From Aquisalinus flavus (GTDB lineage: Bacteria > Pseudomonadota > Alphaproteobacteria > Caulobacterales > Parvularculaceae), in NCBI RefSeq assembly GCF_022559625.1, contig NZ_CP042288.1, positions 2,180,155-2,244,154 of the forward strand: a stretch of 64,000 bases of DNA, in the 5' to 3' direction. Below the pieces are notes generated by a model. It saw nothing but the letters and a program-made list of their open reading frames with translations, was not told the DNA's origin and searched no databases. Below are positions 26,289 through 35,049 of the stretch, piece after piece. Both the position numbers and the translations under genes were made by a program. How positions within the stretch are numbered: the stretch's first letter is position 1; every line of letters starts with the position of its first letter.

Positions 26289-27708
26289 CTGCCTGTTTGC
26301 GGTCACGGCAGAGGACAAGGGCGCGGTCAGGCTTGTCTGCGTCAACCTTGCCGGCCTGAAGGCGGGGCTCTCGCCCGGTATGACCCTCGCCGATGCGCGG
26401 GGCATCGCCCCCGATCTCGTCACCCTGCCGGAGGAGCCGCAGCGCGACATGGCCTTTCTGAAAGCGCTGCAACGCTGGGCCGAGAAATTCTCGCCCTGGA
26501 CCAGCTGCGACGGCACGGACGGCCTGCTGATCAACATCACCGGCTGCGCCCATCTGTTCGATGGCGAAGAGGCGATGCGCCGGGCCGTGCTGGAGGAGTT
26601 CTCCGACCTGCAGGTCGAGGCCGCCGCCGGCATTGCCGACACCAAGGGTGCGGCCCGCGCCGTGGCCCGCTTCGGCCTCCGGCCGGGCACAGGCGGGGCC
26701 GGCATCATCCAGCCGGGCGAGACCCGGGCGGCGCTTGCCGCCTATCCGATCGAGGCGCTGGGGATAGACGACAAGACCATCTTCGAGCTGAAGCGCCTCG
26801 GCCTGAAAACCATTGGCGAGCTCTATCCGCTGAAGTCAGCCGAGCTTACCCGGCGCTTCGGCTTCGGCCTGCTCAGGACCTTCGAGAAGCTGATGGGCGC
26901 AACCGGCGACCCGGTCATTCCGGCCTCGCCCTTGCCCGGCTTTGCCGCCCGCATCTCCTTTCCCGACCCGATCGGCCTGCAGGACGATGTGGAGGAAGCG
27001 CTACGCCGCCTGATCGCGCAGGTCTGCAAGCGGCTGAGCGAACAGGGTCATGGCGTGCGCGCCCTGCGCCTGAGCTTTCAGCGGGCGGACAAATCTGAAG
27101 GTCATCTCGATATCGGCCTTGCACGGCCCTCGCAGGATGCCGGGCAGATCTTTCGCCAGTTCAGGCTGAAGCTCGGCACGGTCGATGCCGGTTATGGCAT
27201 CGATATGATGCGCCTGCAGGCGATTGCGACCGAGCCCTTCCGCCCCGTGCAACAGCGCTTTGCAACGGCGGAGGAGCGCAGCCAGCTCGATGAGCTGATC
27301 GCCACCCTCGGCAACCGCCTCGGCTTCGACCGGGTCCTGTCCTGGGAGCCGGTGTCGAGCCATCTGCCCCACCGCGCCTTCCGCTTCGTCGAGGCGGCGG
27401 GGGCGCCGGTGACGCCGTCCTGGGCGAGCCGGCCGCAGAAACGCCCGCTGATGCTGGTCGGCCATGAGCTTGTCGAGATCATCGAGCCGGGCCGGCCGCC
27501 GCAGGCATTCAAATGGCGCCAGGATGCGTTCGACCTTGCCGGGGCGAGCGGCCCGGAACGCATCGGCCATGAATGGTGGAAGGGCGCGGACAGTGGCGCG
27601 ATCCGCGATTACTGGTCGGTCCAGACGAAACAGGGCATGAGGCTGTGGCTGTCGACCCGGCCAGACGGGAAGCCTCCTTCATGGGAGGTGGCGGGGGTGT
27701 TTCCGTGA
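26203..27708 (+). CDS. imuB: ImuB, catalytically inactive Y-family polymerase
   Basis: 501-residue Y-family polymerase relative that bridges the beta clamp and DnaE2 in the mutasome. It begins 'RILSIYMPRLSVNR', where active polymerases carry the metal-binding Asp (DxDxFF), and 'CDGTDGLLINITGC' replaces the usual SxDE motif; loss of the acidic residues is the family hallmark and shows it is structural. A helix-hairpin-helix part ('IFELKRLGLKTIGELYPL') and a long C-terminal tail follow. It overlaps imuA by 86 bases and dnaE2 by at least four, so the three proteins are translationally coupled. Confidence 0.92.
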   Translation: MSKATRILSIYMPRLSVNRMGRAGMPVDDCLFAVTAEDKGAVRLVCVNLAGLKAGLSPGMTLADARGIAPDLVTLPEEPQRDMAFLKALQRWAEKFSPWTSCDGTDGLLINITGCAHLFDGEEAMRRAVLEEFSDLQVEAAAGIADTKGAARAVARFGLRPGTGGAGIIQPGETRAALAAYPIEALGIDDKTIFELKRLGLKTIGELYPLKSAELTRRFGFGLLRTFEKLMGATGDPVIPASPLPGFAARISFPDPIGLQDDVEEALRRLIAQVCKRLSEQGHGVRALRLSFQRADKSEGHLDIGLARPSQDAGQIFRQFRLKLGTVDAGYGIDMMRLQAIATEPFRPVQQRFATAEERSQLDELIATLGNRLGFDRVLSWEPVSSHLPHRAFRFVEAAGAPVTPSWASRPQKRPLMLVGHELVEIIEPGRPPQAFKWRQDAFDLAGASGPERIGHEWWKGADSGAIRDYWSVQTKQGMRLWLSTRPDGKPPSWEVAGVFP

Positions 27709-30700
27709 CCTATGCCGAGCTCGACGTCATCTCCAACTTCACCTTCCTGACCGGCGCATCGCATACGGAGGAACTGGTCGAACGTGCCGCGGCGCTGGGC
27801 CTGCCGGCCATCGCCATCGCCGATACCAACACATTTGCCGGTATCGTGCGCGCCCATGCCGCCGCCCTTGACGCCCCTGTCCAGCTTCTCGTCGGCACGC
27901 GCATCGTGCTCGAAGACGGCCAGCGCTTCATCGCCCTGCCGCGTGACCGTGCCGCCTATGGCCGTCTCTGCCGCCTGCTGACGACGGGCAAACGCCGCAC
28001 CGGGAAAGGCGCCTGCCAGCTCTTCGCCGACGACCTTCTGGAATGGGCGGAAGGCTCGATCCTCATCGCGCTCGAGGCCGGTGAAGATATCCTGAAAGAA
28101 CTGCATATGCGCTACCCGGATCATCTCTATCTCGCCCTCTCGCCGCATTATGACGGCTATGACACGGAGCGGTTCGAGGCCCGGACAAGGCTGTCGGAAA
28201 ACCTCGCCATCCCGCTTGTCGCCACCGGCAATGTGCAGATGCATCGCGCCGCGCGCAGGCCGCTCGCCGATGTCCTCACCTGCATCCGCGAGCGCTGCAC
28301 CGTCGACCAGCTCGGCCACCGCGCGCTGCTCAATTCAGAGCGCCGCCTGAAAAGCCCATTCGAGATGCACAAGCTGTTCAAGGCCTGGCCCGACGCCGTC
28401 GCCAATACCGGCGTGATTGCGCAAGCCTGCACTTTCTCCCTGTCGGAACTGAAATATGAGTACCCGGACGAAATCACCGACGGCCAGCCGCCGCTGGCGC
28501 GCCTGCGCGACCTGACCGAAGAAGGGCTCCAGCACCGCTATCCGGACGGCGTGCCGCTCAACGTGCAGGCCATGGTCGAGCGCGAAATGGGCCTGATCGC
28601 CAGGCTCGACTATGCCCGCTATTTCCTGACCGTCCATGACATCGTCAAATTCGCCCGCGACCAGGATATCCTGTGCCAGGGGCGCGGCTCGGCGGCCAAT
28701 TCCGTCATCTGCTATGCCCTCGGGGTCACCTCGATCAGCCCGGAGATCATCACCATGGTGTTCGAGCGCTTTGTCAGCGAGGCGCGGGGCGAGCCGCCGG
28801 ACATCGATGTCGATTTCGAGCATGAACGGCGCGAGGAGGTGATTCAGCATATCTATGAAAAATATGGCCGCCACCGCGCCGGTATCTGCGCGACGGTCAT
28901 CCATTTCCGCTCCAAGGCCGCGATCCGCGAGGTCGGCAAGGCGATGGGCCTGTCGCAGGATGCCGTCGCCGCGCTCTCCTCGCAAATCTGGGGCTGGTCG
29001 GACGGCGCGCCCTCGGGCGAGCGCCTGAAATCTGCCGGGCTCAACCCGGCGGATTCGCGCATCGCCATGACCATGCGGCTGATCTCCGAGATTATCGGCT
29101 TTCCCCGCCATTTGTCCCAGCATGTCGGCGGCTTCGTCATCACCCGCGGGCGGCTCGACGAGCTGGTGCCAGTCGAGAATGCCGCGATGGAGGACCGCAC
29201 GGTCATCGAATGGGACAAGGACGATATCGACGTGCTCGGCATGCTGAAGATCGACGTTCTCGGCCTCGGCATGCTGTCGGTCATCCGCAAGGCGTTCGAC
29301 CTCCTCGAAGACTGGAAGGGCACGCGCTACACGCTGGCGACGATCCCGCAGGAGGATGCGGGCGTCTACGAACAGATCTCGCAGGGCGACACGACCGGCC
29401 TGTTTCAGGTGGAAAGCCGGGCGCAGATGAATTTCCTGCCACGCATGCGCCCGCAATGCTTCTACGATCTCGTCATCGAGGTCGCGATCATCCGCCCCGG
29501 CCCGATCCAGGGCGACATGGTCCACCCCTATCTGAAACGCCGGCGCGGCGAGGAGAAAGTCGTCTACCCCTCGCCGGAACTGGAAGAGGTCTTGAAGCGC
29601 ACCCTCGGCGTGCCGCTGTTCCAGGAACAGGCGATGCAGATCGCCATGGTCGCGGCGGGCTTCGACCCTGGCGAGGCCGACGCCCTGCGCCGGGCCCTCG
29701 GCGCCTTCCGCAAGGTCGGCAGCGTCTCGGACTTTCATGACCGCTTCATCGCCGGCTGCCTGAAGCGCGGCTATGACCGGGACTTCGCCGAGCGCTGCTT
29801 CAAGCAGCTTGAAGGCTTTTCCGGCTATGGCTTCCCGGAAAGCCACGCCGCCTCCTTTGCGCTGCTCGTCTATGCCTCAGGCTGGCTGCGCCATCATCAC
29901 CCGGAGGTCTATTGCGCGGCGATCCTGAATTCCCAGCCCATGGGCTTTTATGCCCCGGCCCAGCTCGTCGCCGATGCGCGCCGTCATGGCGTCGAGGTCC
30001 GCCCCGTCGATATCAATGCCAGCACCTGGGATTGCGCGCTCGAGCCCGATGGCAGGGGCGGCCTCGCCGTGCGGCTCGGCTTGCGCCAGATCAAGGGCTT
30101 CAAACAGGAGGACGCGCAATGGCTCGCCGCCGCGCGCGGCAATGGCTACCGCGATGTCTCTTCGGTCTGGCGGCGGGCGGGGCTGTTGAAGCCTGCCCTC
30201 GAAAAACTCGCCATGGCCGATGCCTTCGCCTCCATCGGCCTCGATAGGCGCGAGGCGCTGTGGCATGCCAAGGCCGTCGATACCGCAAGGCCGATGCCGC
30301 TGCTCGACCATCCCCTGTTCGAGGACGAGATGCGGCCGAGCAATCTGCCCTCGCTGTCCCATGCCGAGGACGTGTTCGAGGATTTCATCAGTGTACGCCT
30401 GTCGCTGAAGGACCACCCGGTCAAGCTCGTCCGCCGCCAGGTCCGGGGCACGACCCTGCCCCATGACCGCCTGCGCGACATCCCCCAGAACCAGACGGTC
30501 AGCGTGCTCGGCGCAGTCATCACCCGCCAGCGCCCGGCAACGGCGAGCGGCGTCATCTTCGTCACCCTGGAGGACGAGACCGGCACGTCCAATATCATCG
30601 TCTGGCCGAAAGTGTTCGAGCGGTTCCGCCGCGAGGTGATGCAGGGCCGGCTCCTGAAGATCACCGGCAAGGTGCAGAAGGAAGGGCTGGTGGTGCATGT

Positions 30701-30917
30701 CATCGCCACCGGCATCGAGGATCATTCCTGCCTGTTCGACCAGCTGGGCGACGGCAACAGCATCGACATGACCTGGTCCTCCCAGGACGAGGCCAGGCGC
30801 CCCGTCCCCGACCACCGCCAGAACGCGCCGCGTTATGCCAAGCCGCCCGAAAAGCCGCCGGCCATGCACCCGCGCGACCAGTCGAAACGGCTCTTCGCCA
30901 GCCGCGATTTTCGGTAA
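27705..30917 (+). CDS. dnaE2: Error-prone DNA polymerase III alpha subunit DnaE2
   Basis: About 1,070 residues, the C-family polymerase that performs ImuAB-dependent mutagenic bypass. The N-terminal PHP domain starts 'YAELDVISNFTFLTGASH'. The palm has 'GRGSAANSVICYALG' and 'PPDIDVDFEHERREEV' with the catalytic aspartates, then 'DVLGMLKIDVLGLGML', the tandem helix-hairpin-helix and an OB domain ('VSVLGAVITRQRPATASG'). The GTG at 27705 overlaps the imuB stop as GTGA and gives the usual N-terminus; ATG 27681 would add eight residues. Tandem placement after imuB and under the LexA box indicates SOS control. Confidence 0.95.
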   Translation: MTYAELDVISNFTFLTGASHTEELVERAAALGLPAIAIADTNTFAGIVRAHAAALDAPVQLLVGTRIVLEDGQRFIALPRDRAAYGRLCRLLTTGKRRTGKGACQLFADDLLEWAEGSILIALEAGEDILKELHMRYPDHLYLALSPHYDGYDTERFEARTRLSENLAIPLVATGNVQMHRAARRPLADVLTCIRERCTVDQLGHRALLNSERRLKSPFEMHKLFKAWPDAVANTGVIAQACTFSLSELKYEYPDEITDGQPPLARLRDLTEEGLQHRYPDGVPLNVQAMVEREMGLIARLDYARYFLTVHDIVKFARDQDILCQGRGSAANSVICYALGVTSISPEIITMVFERFVSEARGEPPDIDVDFEHERREEVIQHIYEKYGRHRAGICATVIHFRSKAAIREVGKAMGLSQDAVAALSSQIWGWSDGAPSGERLKSAGLNPADSRIAMTMRLISEIIGFPRHLSQHVGGFVITRGRLDELVPVENAAMEDRTVIEWDKDDIDVLGMLKIDVLGLGMLSVIRKAFDLLEDWKGTRYTLATIPQEDAGVYEQISQGDTTGLFQVESRAQMNFLPRMRPQCFYDLVIEVAIIRPGPIQGDMVHPYLKRRRGEEKVVYPSPELEEVLKRTLGVPLFQEQAMQIAMVAAGFDPGEADALRRALGAFRKVGSVSDFHDRFIAGCLKRGYDRDFAERCFKQLEGFSGYGFPESHAASFALLVYASGWLRHHHPEVYCAAILNSQPMGFYAPAQLVADARRHGVEVRPVDINASTWDCALEPDGRGGLAVRLGLRQIKGFKQEDAQWLAAARGNGYRDVSSVWRRAGLLKPALEKLAMADAFASIGLDRREALWHAKAVDTARPMPLLDHPLFEDEMRPSNLPSLSHAEDVFEDFISVRLSLKDHPVKLVRRQVRGTTLPHDRLRDIPQNQTVSVLGAVITRQRPATASGVIFVTLEDETGTSNIIVWPKVFERFRREVMQGRLLKITGKVQKEGLVVHVIATGIEDHSCLFDQLGDGNSIDMTWSSQDEARRPVPDHRQNAPRYAKPPEKPPAMHPRDQSKRLFASRDFR

Positions 30918-31141
30918 GCGACGGCTTGACCAGCGGACGGATTATGCACGCATAAATTCGCCAAGGAATACCAACGCCTTGACGGTACGCTCACAAACCT
31001 GCCCCGGGCGCCTGGTAGATCAGTGTCAGGCTCTATCAGGCGCGGCCGAACGAACCAGCCCGCCCGGTAGAATTCCTCCCCGCTATGGCGAGCATGGTCC
31101 TTCTTGCCGCCACAGACGACGGAACCCGTGGCGCACTAATC

Positions 31142-31999
31142 TCAGCTCACCGGCAACAGCAGCAAGATCTCGGAGGTCTTAGCCATAACCTGACCCGCTG
31201 GAGCCGGATCCTCCGGCGGTATCGGCGCGTCTTCCGGCCACAGGGCGATCAATTCATTGATTTCAGCGACAACATTTGCCGAGATATCCTCAGGTAATTT
31301 CGCGGCGGCGGCGCGTGCCACGATGGCGAAGCCCCACGCATCCTGATACTCGCCAGGGTCAGATACAGCACCGTCGGTTATCGCGATCGTGTATTCCTCG
31401 ACAATGACATTCATCAGATAGCGGATGATTCCGGCGGGATCGCCACCGGCCTTTTCGGCCATCATGGCGAGGTTTTCCTCGGCGGCCTGCAATTGCGGTT
31501 CGATTTCACTGGCAGGTCGGCCCTCTTCGAGCGCCACCGATACCTGTTCAAATATCGCCGGCTCAAACCCCAACGCATCAAGGCCGGCCCGTTCCGCCTC
31601 GTGCGTTTCGGAGACCGGGTGCAGAAGATGCGGTGCCGCCGCTTCCGGCTGCCCGGCGCGATAAAGCGCCAGACCTGCCTGCACGTGGCCGGACATGAAG
31701 GCGAGACGATGCTCCAGGGGAAGCGTCGCCATATCCATGCCGGCTTCGCCGCCCTCTCCTTCGCCGCCTTCTCCTTCACCCATCTCGCCGCCTTCGCCTT
31801 CACCGGCATAGGCAGAGGTTTCCGTGGTGCCGGCTTCACCGCCCGCTTCACCGGCGGGAGCTTCGATCTGGCTCTCGGCGCCCTCACCCTCGCCTTGCTC
31901 GCCGCCCTGTCCGCCATTGCCGCAGCCGGCGAGAGCCGTCGTGCCCATCAGCGCAGCGGTAACGCCAAGTCCGGTCCATTTCTTTAGTATCGGGTTCAT
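31142..31999 (-). CDS. Acidic Gly/Glu-rich lipoprotein, possible periplasmic iron-handling protein
   Basis: 285-residue lipoprotein (lipobox 'ALAGC', Cys26). Residues about 27-88 are a low-complexity Gly/Glu linker with repeated GEGGE units. The rest is a predicted all-helical domain. The part 'EEYTIAITDGAVSDPGEYQDAWGF' resembles the helical periplasmic domain in front of FTR1-type iron permeases and EfeO-like proteins, a weak similarity that I recall by pattern only. It is divergent from the PiuC-type hydroxylase gene, with an AT-rich palindrome (32058-32070) between them. An iron-related role is inferred from context; otherwise the protein is of unknown function. Confidence 0.7.
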   Translation of the reverse strand: MNPILKKWTGLGVTAALMGTTALAGCGNGGQGGEQGEGEGAESQIEAPAGEAGGEAGTTETSAYAGEGEGGEMGEGEGGEGEGGEAGMDMATLPLEHRLAFMSGHVQAGLALYRAGQPEAAAPHLLHPVSETHEAERAGLDALGFEPAIFEQVSVALEEGRPASEIEPQLQAAEENLAMMAEKAGGDPAGIIRYLMNVIVEEYTIAITDGAVSDPGEYQDAWGFAIVARAAAAKLPEDISANVVAEINELIALWPEDAPIPPEDPAPAGQVMAKTSEILLLLPVS

Positions 32000-32057
32000 G
32001 TCACTCTTCTCTTCTTGCGATTTTCCGGCAGGATAGTCATGGACAACCCCATTTGCA

Positions 32058-32070
32058 ATTGATTATCAAT
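32058..32070. promoter_or_regulatory. Fur-like palindrome between lipoprotein and piuC-like genes
   Basis: Perfect 13-bp palindrome ATTGAT-T-ATCAAT in the 79-base gap between the divergent lipoprotein gene (start 31999) and the hydroxylase gene (start 32079). It resembles the core of a Fur box and could control both directions. The very short distance to the hydroxylase ATG fits a repressor site. Confidence 0.45.
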
Positions 32071-32078
32071 CTGACACC

Positions 32079-32756
32079 ATGCTAATTACGATTTCATCCC
32101 TGTTGAACCAGACCGAACTGGCAGAAACCCGCGATGCTCTTGAAACCGTCGAATGGTCGGACGGCGCAAAGACGGCTGGCCGCACTGCAAGGAACGTCAA
32201 GCAAAACCGGCAGGCCGATCTCAGTGGATCACGCGGCCAGGCCCTGCACGAATTGCTGCTGAGAAAGATCAGCGGCCATCCCGTGCTGCAGGCCGCCGCG
32301 CGGCCGGCAAAATTCTCGCGCCTGCTGATCAGCGAGACGGCTGACCATGGCGGCTATGGCGATCATACGGACAATGCCCTGATGGGCAGAGGTGCGGCCC
32401 GTATACGGACCGATTTGTCATTCACGCTTTTCCTGTCCGAACCTGCCCGCTACGAAGGCGGCGAACTGGTCATCGATATGCCCGGATATACGCAGGCGGT
32501 GAAGCCTGATGCCGGCGATCTCGTCCTCTATCCGTCAGGCACGATCCACCAGGTCGCGCCGGTGACGAAAGGTACGCGCATTGCCTGCGTCGGCTGGTTA
32601 CAGAGTCTGATCCGCGATGCCGCCTGCCGGGAAATCCTGTTCGACATGGAAAACCTGCGGGCCAGCCTCCGGGCCAGCCTGCCTCAGGGCTCACGGGAGC
32701 TTCTGACCCTCGACAAGTCCATCGCCAATCTGGTTCGGCTGTGGGCCGAAACCTGA
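32079..32756 (+). CDS. PKHD-type Fe(II)/2-oxoglutarate hydroxylase, PiuC/YbiX family
   Basis: 225 residues, the normal size of this family. The Fe(II) ligands are the His and Asp of 'YGDHTDNALM' (near residues 98-107) and a distal His in 'YPSGTIHQVAPVTKGTR'; the Arg at the end of that motif binds 2-oxoglutarate. 'RTDLSFTLFLSEPARYEGGELVID' forms the jelly-roll core. PiuC/YbiX genes are usually iron-repressed and paired with siderophore receptors; the substrate is not established. Here the gene lies between a Fur-like palindrome and the ferric ABC importer gene, which ends seven bases away on the other strand. Confidence 0.9.
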   Translation: MLITISSLLNQTELAETRDALETVEWSDGAKTAGRTARNVKQNRQADLSGSRGQALHELLLRKISGHPVLQAAARPAKFSRLLISETADHGGYGDHTDNALMGRGAARIRTDLSFTLFLSEPARYEGGELVIDMPGYTQAVKPDAGDLVLYPSGTIHQVAPVTKGTRIACVGWLQSLIRDAACREILFDMENLRASLRASLPQGSRELLTLDKSIANLVRLWAET

Positions 32757-32763
32757 GATCAGG

Positions 32764-33831
32764 TCAGCGCCAACCGGCCCGATCGAAGATACGGATCGCT
32801 TCTGCCTGATTGCGGCCAAGCTCGACCGCGTTGATATCGTCCTCCTCGAACGACCCCAGCTGCACGACGGCAGACGACACGGCGACACCGTCGACCACGG
32901 GATATTCATTGTTGCCATTGGCGAAGTATTCCTGCGCGCCGTCCGTGGTCAGATATTCTATGAACCGGATCGCGTTGTCGCGATTCGGCGCGCCCTCGAC
33001 GACACCGGCGCCGCTGATATTGACATGGGTGCCATAACCGCCCTGATCAGGGAAGATCACCCCGATCTGGTCGGCGATCCCGTTCAGCGTCGCATCATCA
33101 GAAGCGGCGTAGCGGGCGAGATAATAGGTGTTTATGACCGAGATCGCGCAATCGCCATTGGCGATGGCTTCGATATTGCTGGTGTCATTGCCCTGGGGCG
33201 GGCGGGCGAAATTCGCCACCACCCCGTTGGCCCAGTCCTGCGCTTCTTCGGCGCCGTAATGGCTGATGATCGAGGCCATCAGGGAGATGTTGTAGATATT
33301 GGAAGACGACCGCATGCAAATCTTGCCCTGGTGCACCGGATTGGCGAGATCGGCATAGCTGGCCAATTGCTCAGGCTGACCGTCCTCCTTGTTATAGACG
33401 ATCACGCGGGCCCGCTTCGACAGGCCGAACCAGAGCCCATCCGGGTGGCGCAGATTGGCCGGGATGCGCTGTGCGAGAATGTCGGAGTCCACACTGTCGA
33501 GGATACCCGCCTCTTCAGCCCTCCAGAGCCGACCGGCATCGACGGTGATCAGGATATCGGCCGGGCTGTATTCACCCTCGCTCACGATCCGTTCGATCAG
33601 GGCGTCGGCCCCTGCCTCGATCAGATTGACCTTTATGCCGGTCTGCTCGGTGAAATCCTCATACAGAGCAAGATCGGTGTCGTAATGGCGCGAGGAATAG
33701 ACATTGACATTGCCGGACACCTCAACCGCAGGCGCTTCTCCGTCCTGCGATGGCGCAGCCTGTTCAGTCGATTGTCCACAGGCGCCAAGAAATGCGGCGC
33801 CGGCAAGCAGGGTTAGATACGTCGTCTTCAT
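32764..33831 (-). CDS. Ferric iron ABC transporter substrate-binding lipoprotein (FbpA/FutA-like)
   Basis: 355-residue periplasmic ferric-binding protein, here a lipoprotein (lipobox 'FLGAC', Cys18). The mature part opens with 'NVNVYSSRHYDTDLALYEDF' and 'GIKVNLIEAGADALIERI'; the tandem tyrosines in 'INTYYLARY' are the characteristic Fe(III) ligands of the FbpA/FutA family. 'RSSSNIYNISLMASII' and 'ISGAGVVEGAPNRDNA' are further family marks. It has its own upstream gap of 71 bases with a strong Fur-like box. Its ATPase is encoded upstream on the same strand, and the permease divergently at 35050. Confidence 0.92.
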   Translation of the reverse strand: MKTTYLTLLAGAAFLGACGQSTEQAAPSQDGEAPAVEVSGNVNVYSSRHYDTDLALYEDFTEQTGIKVNLIEAGADALIERIVSEGEYSPADILITVDAGRLWRAEEAGILDSVDSDILAQRIPANLRHPDGLWFGLSKRARVIVYNKEDGQPEQLASYADLANPVHQGKICMRSSSNIYNISLMASIISHYGAEEAQDWANGVVANFARPPQGNDTSNIEAIANGDCAISVINTYYLARYAASDDATLNGIADQIGVIFPDQGGYGTHVNISGAGVVEGAPNRDNAIRFIEYLTTDGAQEYFANGNNEYPVVDGVAVSSAVVQLGSFEEDDINAVELGRNQAEAIRIFDRAGWR

Positions 33832-33864
33832 GATGTCAGTCCTTCAACACTTTCGCGGCAATGT

Positions 33865-33883
33865 ATTGAGAATTATTGTCATT
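33865..33883 (-). promoter_or_regulatory. Fur box before the ferric-binding protein gene
   Basis: 19-base 9-1-9 imperfect palindrome, read on the minus strand as AATGACAAT-A-ATTCTCAAT; seven of nine arm positions pair and it follows the classical AATGATAAT-N-ATTATCATT Fur consensus closely. It ends 34 bases before the fbpA-like start codon, where it would block the promoter under iron-replete conditions. Confidence 0.65.
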
Positions 33884-33902
33884 CGCAAGTCCTGCCCCGA
33901 AC

Positions 33903-34943
33903 CTATCGGGGTTCGCCGTCAGGATAGGCAAAAATACTCCCCTCAAGCGGCTCAAGCCGGACATGATCGCCGATCTTGACGGCAGAGGACCGGTCCGCGA
34001 TCACACGCAAAATCTGCCCGTCCTGCGCCTCCACATGCACGAGCAGTTTTTGACCGCCCAGCCGTGTGTCGAGAACGGGATAACCAGCCATGTCCTGCTT
34101 CACGGTCAGGGCATCGGGCCGGATCACCAACCGGACCGGCCCCATTCGGGGGGCGTCTCCATGCAAGCATGACATTGGCCATTCACCGAATGCGTGGGTG
34201 AGGGTCGCCCCGGACAAATCTGCCTTCAGGCTCTGTCCGCTTCCGAACATGGCCGCGATCTTCGCCGTGGAAGGATTATCGAAAACATCTTCCGGCGTGC
34301 CGGTCTGCTGCACGACGCCTTCCTCGAGGATGGCAATCCTGTCGGCCATCTCGAGCACTTCCTCGGGATCATGCGTGACCATCACGCCAATCATGCCGGT
34401 CCGGCGGATCATCCGGCGCGCCTGCTCGCGCAAGTCGCGGCGCAATTGCGTGTCGAGATTGGCATAGGGCTCATCGAACAACAGAACTTTCGGTTCCGGC
34501 GCCATTGCGCGGGCCAGCGCCACACGCTGACGCTGCCCGCCGGACAGCGTATGCGGCAGGCGGTTTTCAAACCCGACAAGGCCAATCATGTCCAGAAGTG
34601 CGGCCACCATTGCCTTTCGCGTCGCCGCCGGTCCGGTCAGGCCGAAGGCGATGTTCTGGGCAACGTTGAGATGGGGAAACAGCGCGCCTTCCTGGAAGAC
34701 CAGCCCCACGGGCCGCTTCTCCGGCGGCACGAGCCGACCGGGCGCGCTTAATGGCTCGCCATCCAGTACCACGGAGCCGGACTGCAGCGGCAACAGCCCC
34801 GCCGCCAGCCGCAGCAGTGTCGTCTTGCCGCATCCCGATGGACCGATCAGGCAGGTTACCTCTCCCGGCATGGCTCTCAGCGTGACATCCCGCAGGGCTG
34901 TTCTGTCGGCATAGGCATGACTGATATCGTTGAATTCCAGCAC
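33903..34943 (-). CDS. Ferric iron ABC transporter ATP-binding protein (FbpC-like)
   Basis: 346-residue ATPase of the iron(III)/spermidine/putrescine class. Walker A 'GPSGCGKTT' (residues 34-42), Q-loop in 'GLVFQEGALFPHLNV', signature 'LSGGQRQRVALARA', Walker B 'VLLFDEPYANLD' and H-loop 'VMVTHDPEEVLEMADR' are intact. A TOBE-like C-terminal domain ('VRLVIRPDALTV') is present from about residue 240. It energises the permease encoded divergently at 35050 and works with the binding protein encoded downstream. It reads on the same strand as the binding-protein gene but is separated from it by a Fur-boxed promoter. Confidence 0.92.
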   Translation of the reverse strand: MLEFNDISHAYADRTALRDVTLRAMPGEVTCLIGPSGCGKTTLLRLAAGLLPLQSGSVVLDGEPLSAPGRLVPPEKRPVGLVFQEGALFPHLNVAQNIAFGLTGPAATRKAMVAALLDMIGLVGFENRLPHTLSGGQRQRVALARAMAPEPKVLLFDEPYANLDTQLRRDLREQARRMIRRTGMIGVMVTHDPEEVLEMADRIAILEEGVVQQTGTPEDVFDNPSTAKIAAMFGSGQSLKADLSGATLTHAFGEWPMSCLHGDAPRMGPVRLVIRPDALTVKQDMAGYPVLDTRLGGQKLLVHVEAQDGQILRVIADRSSAVKIGDHVRLEPLEGSIFAYPDGEPR

Positions 34944-35049
34944 TCTCGGACTCTTGTTACGAAAACTGACATTTGTATGTCGGACTAAAGCTGATAGGGA
35001 TGCAAATGAAAAGCATAGTCAACTCGCCGTCCGGAGCCAGGTCCCTTTC

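Noticed and set aside
28335..29846. Antisense open frame of about 503 codons inside dnaE2
   Set aside because: The plus strand carries all DnaE2 motifs; the antisense translation has none.
31085..31297. Short plus-strand frame after dnaE2
   Set aside because: It overlaps the end of the lipoprotein gene, has no ribosome site and no recognisable features.
35001..35030. Possible Fur site (ATGCAAATGAAAAGCAT) before the ferric permease
   Set aside because: Only short outer arms are symmetric and the centre does not follow the Fur consensus; too weak to annotate.
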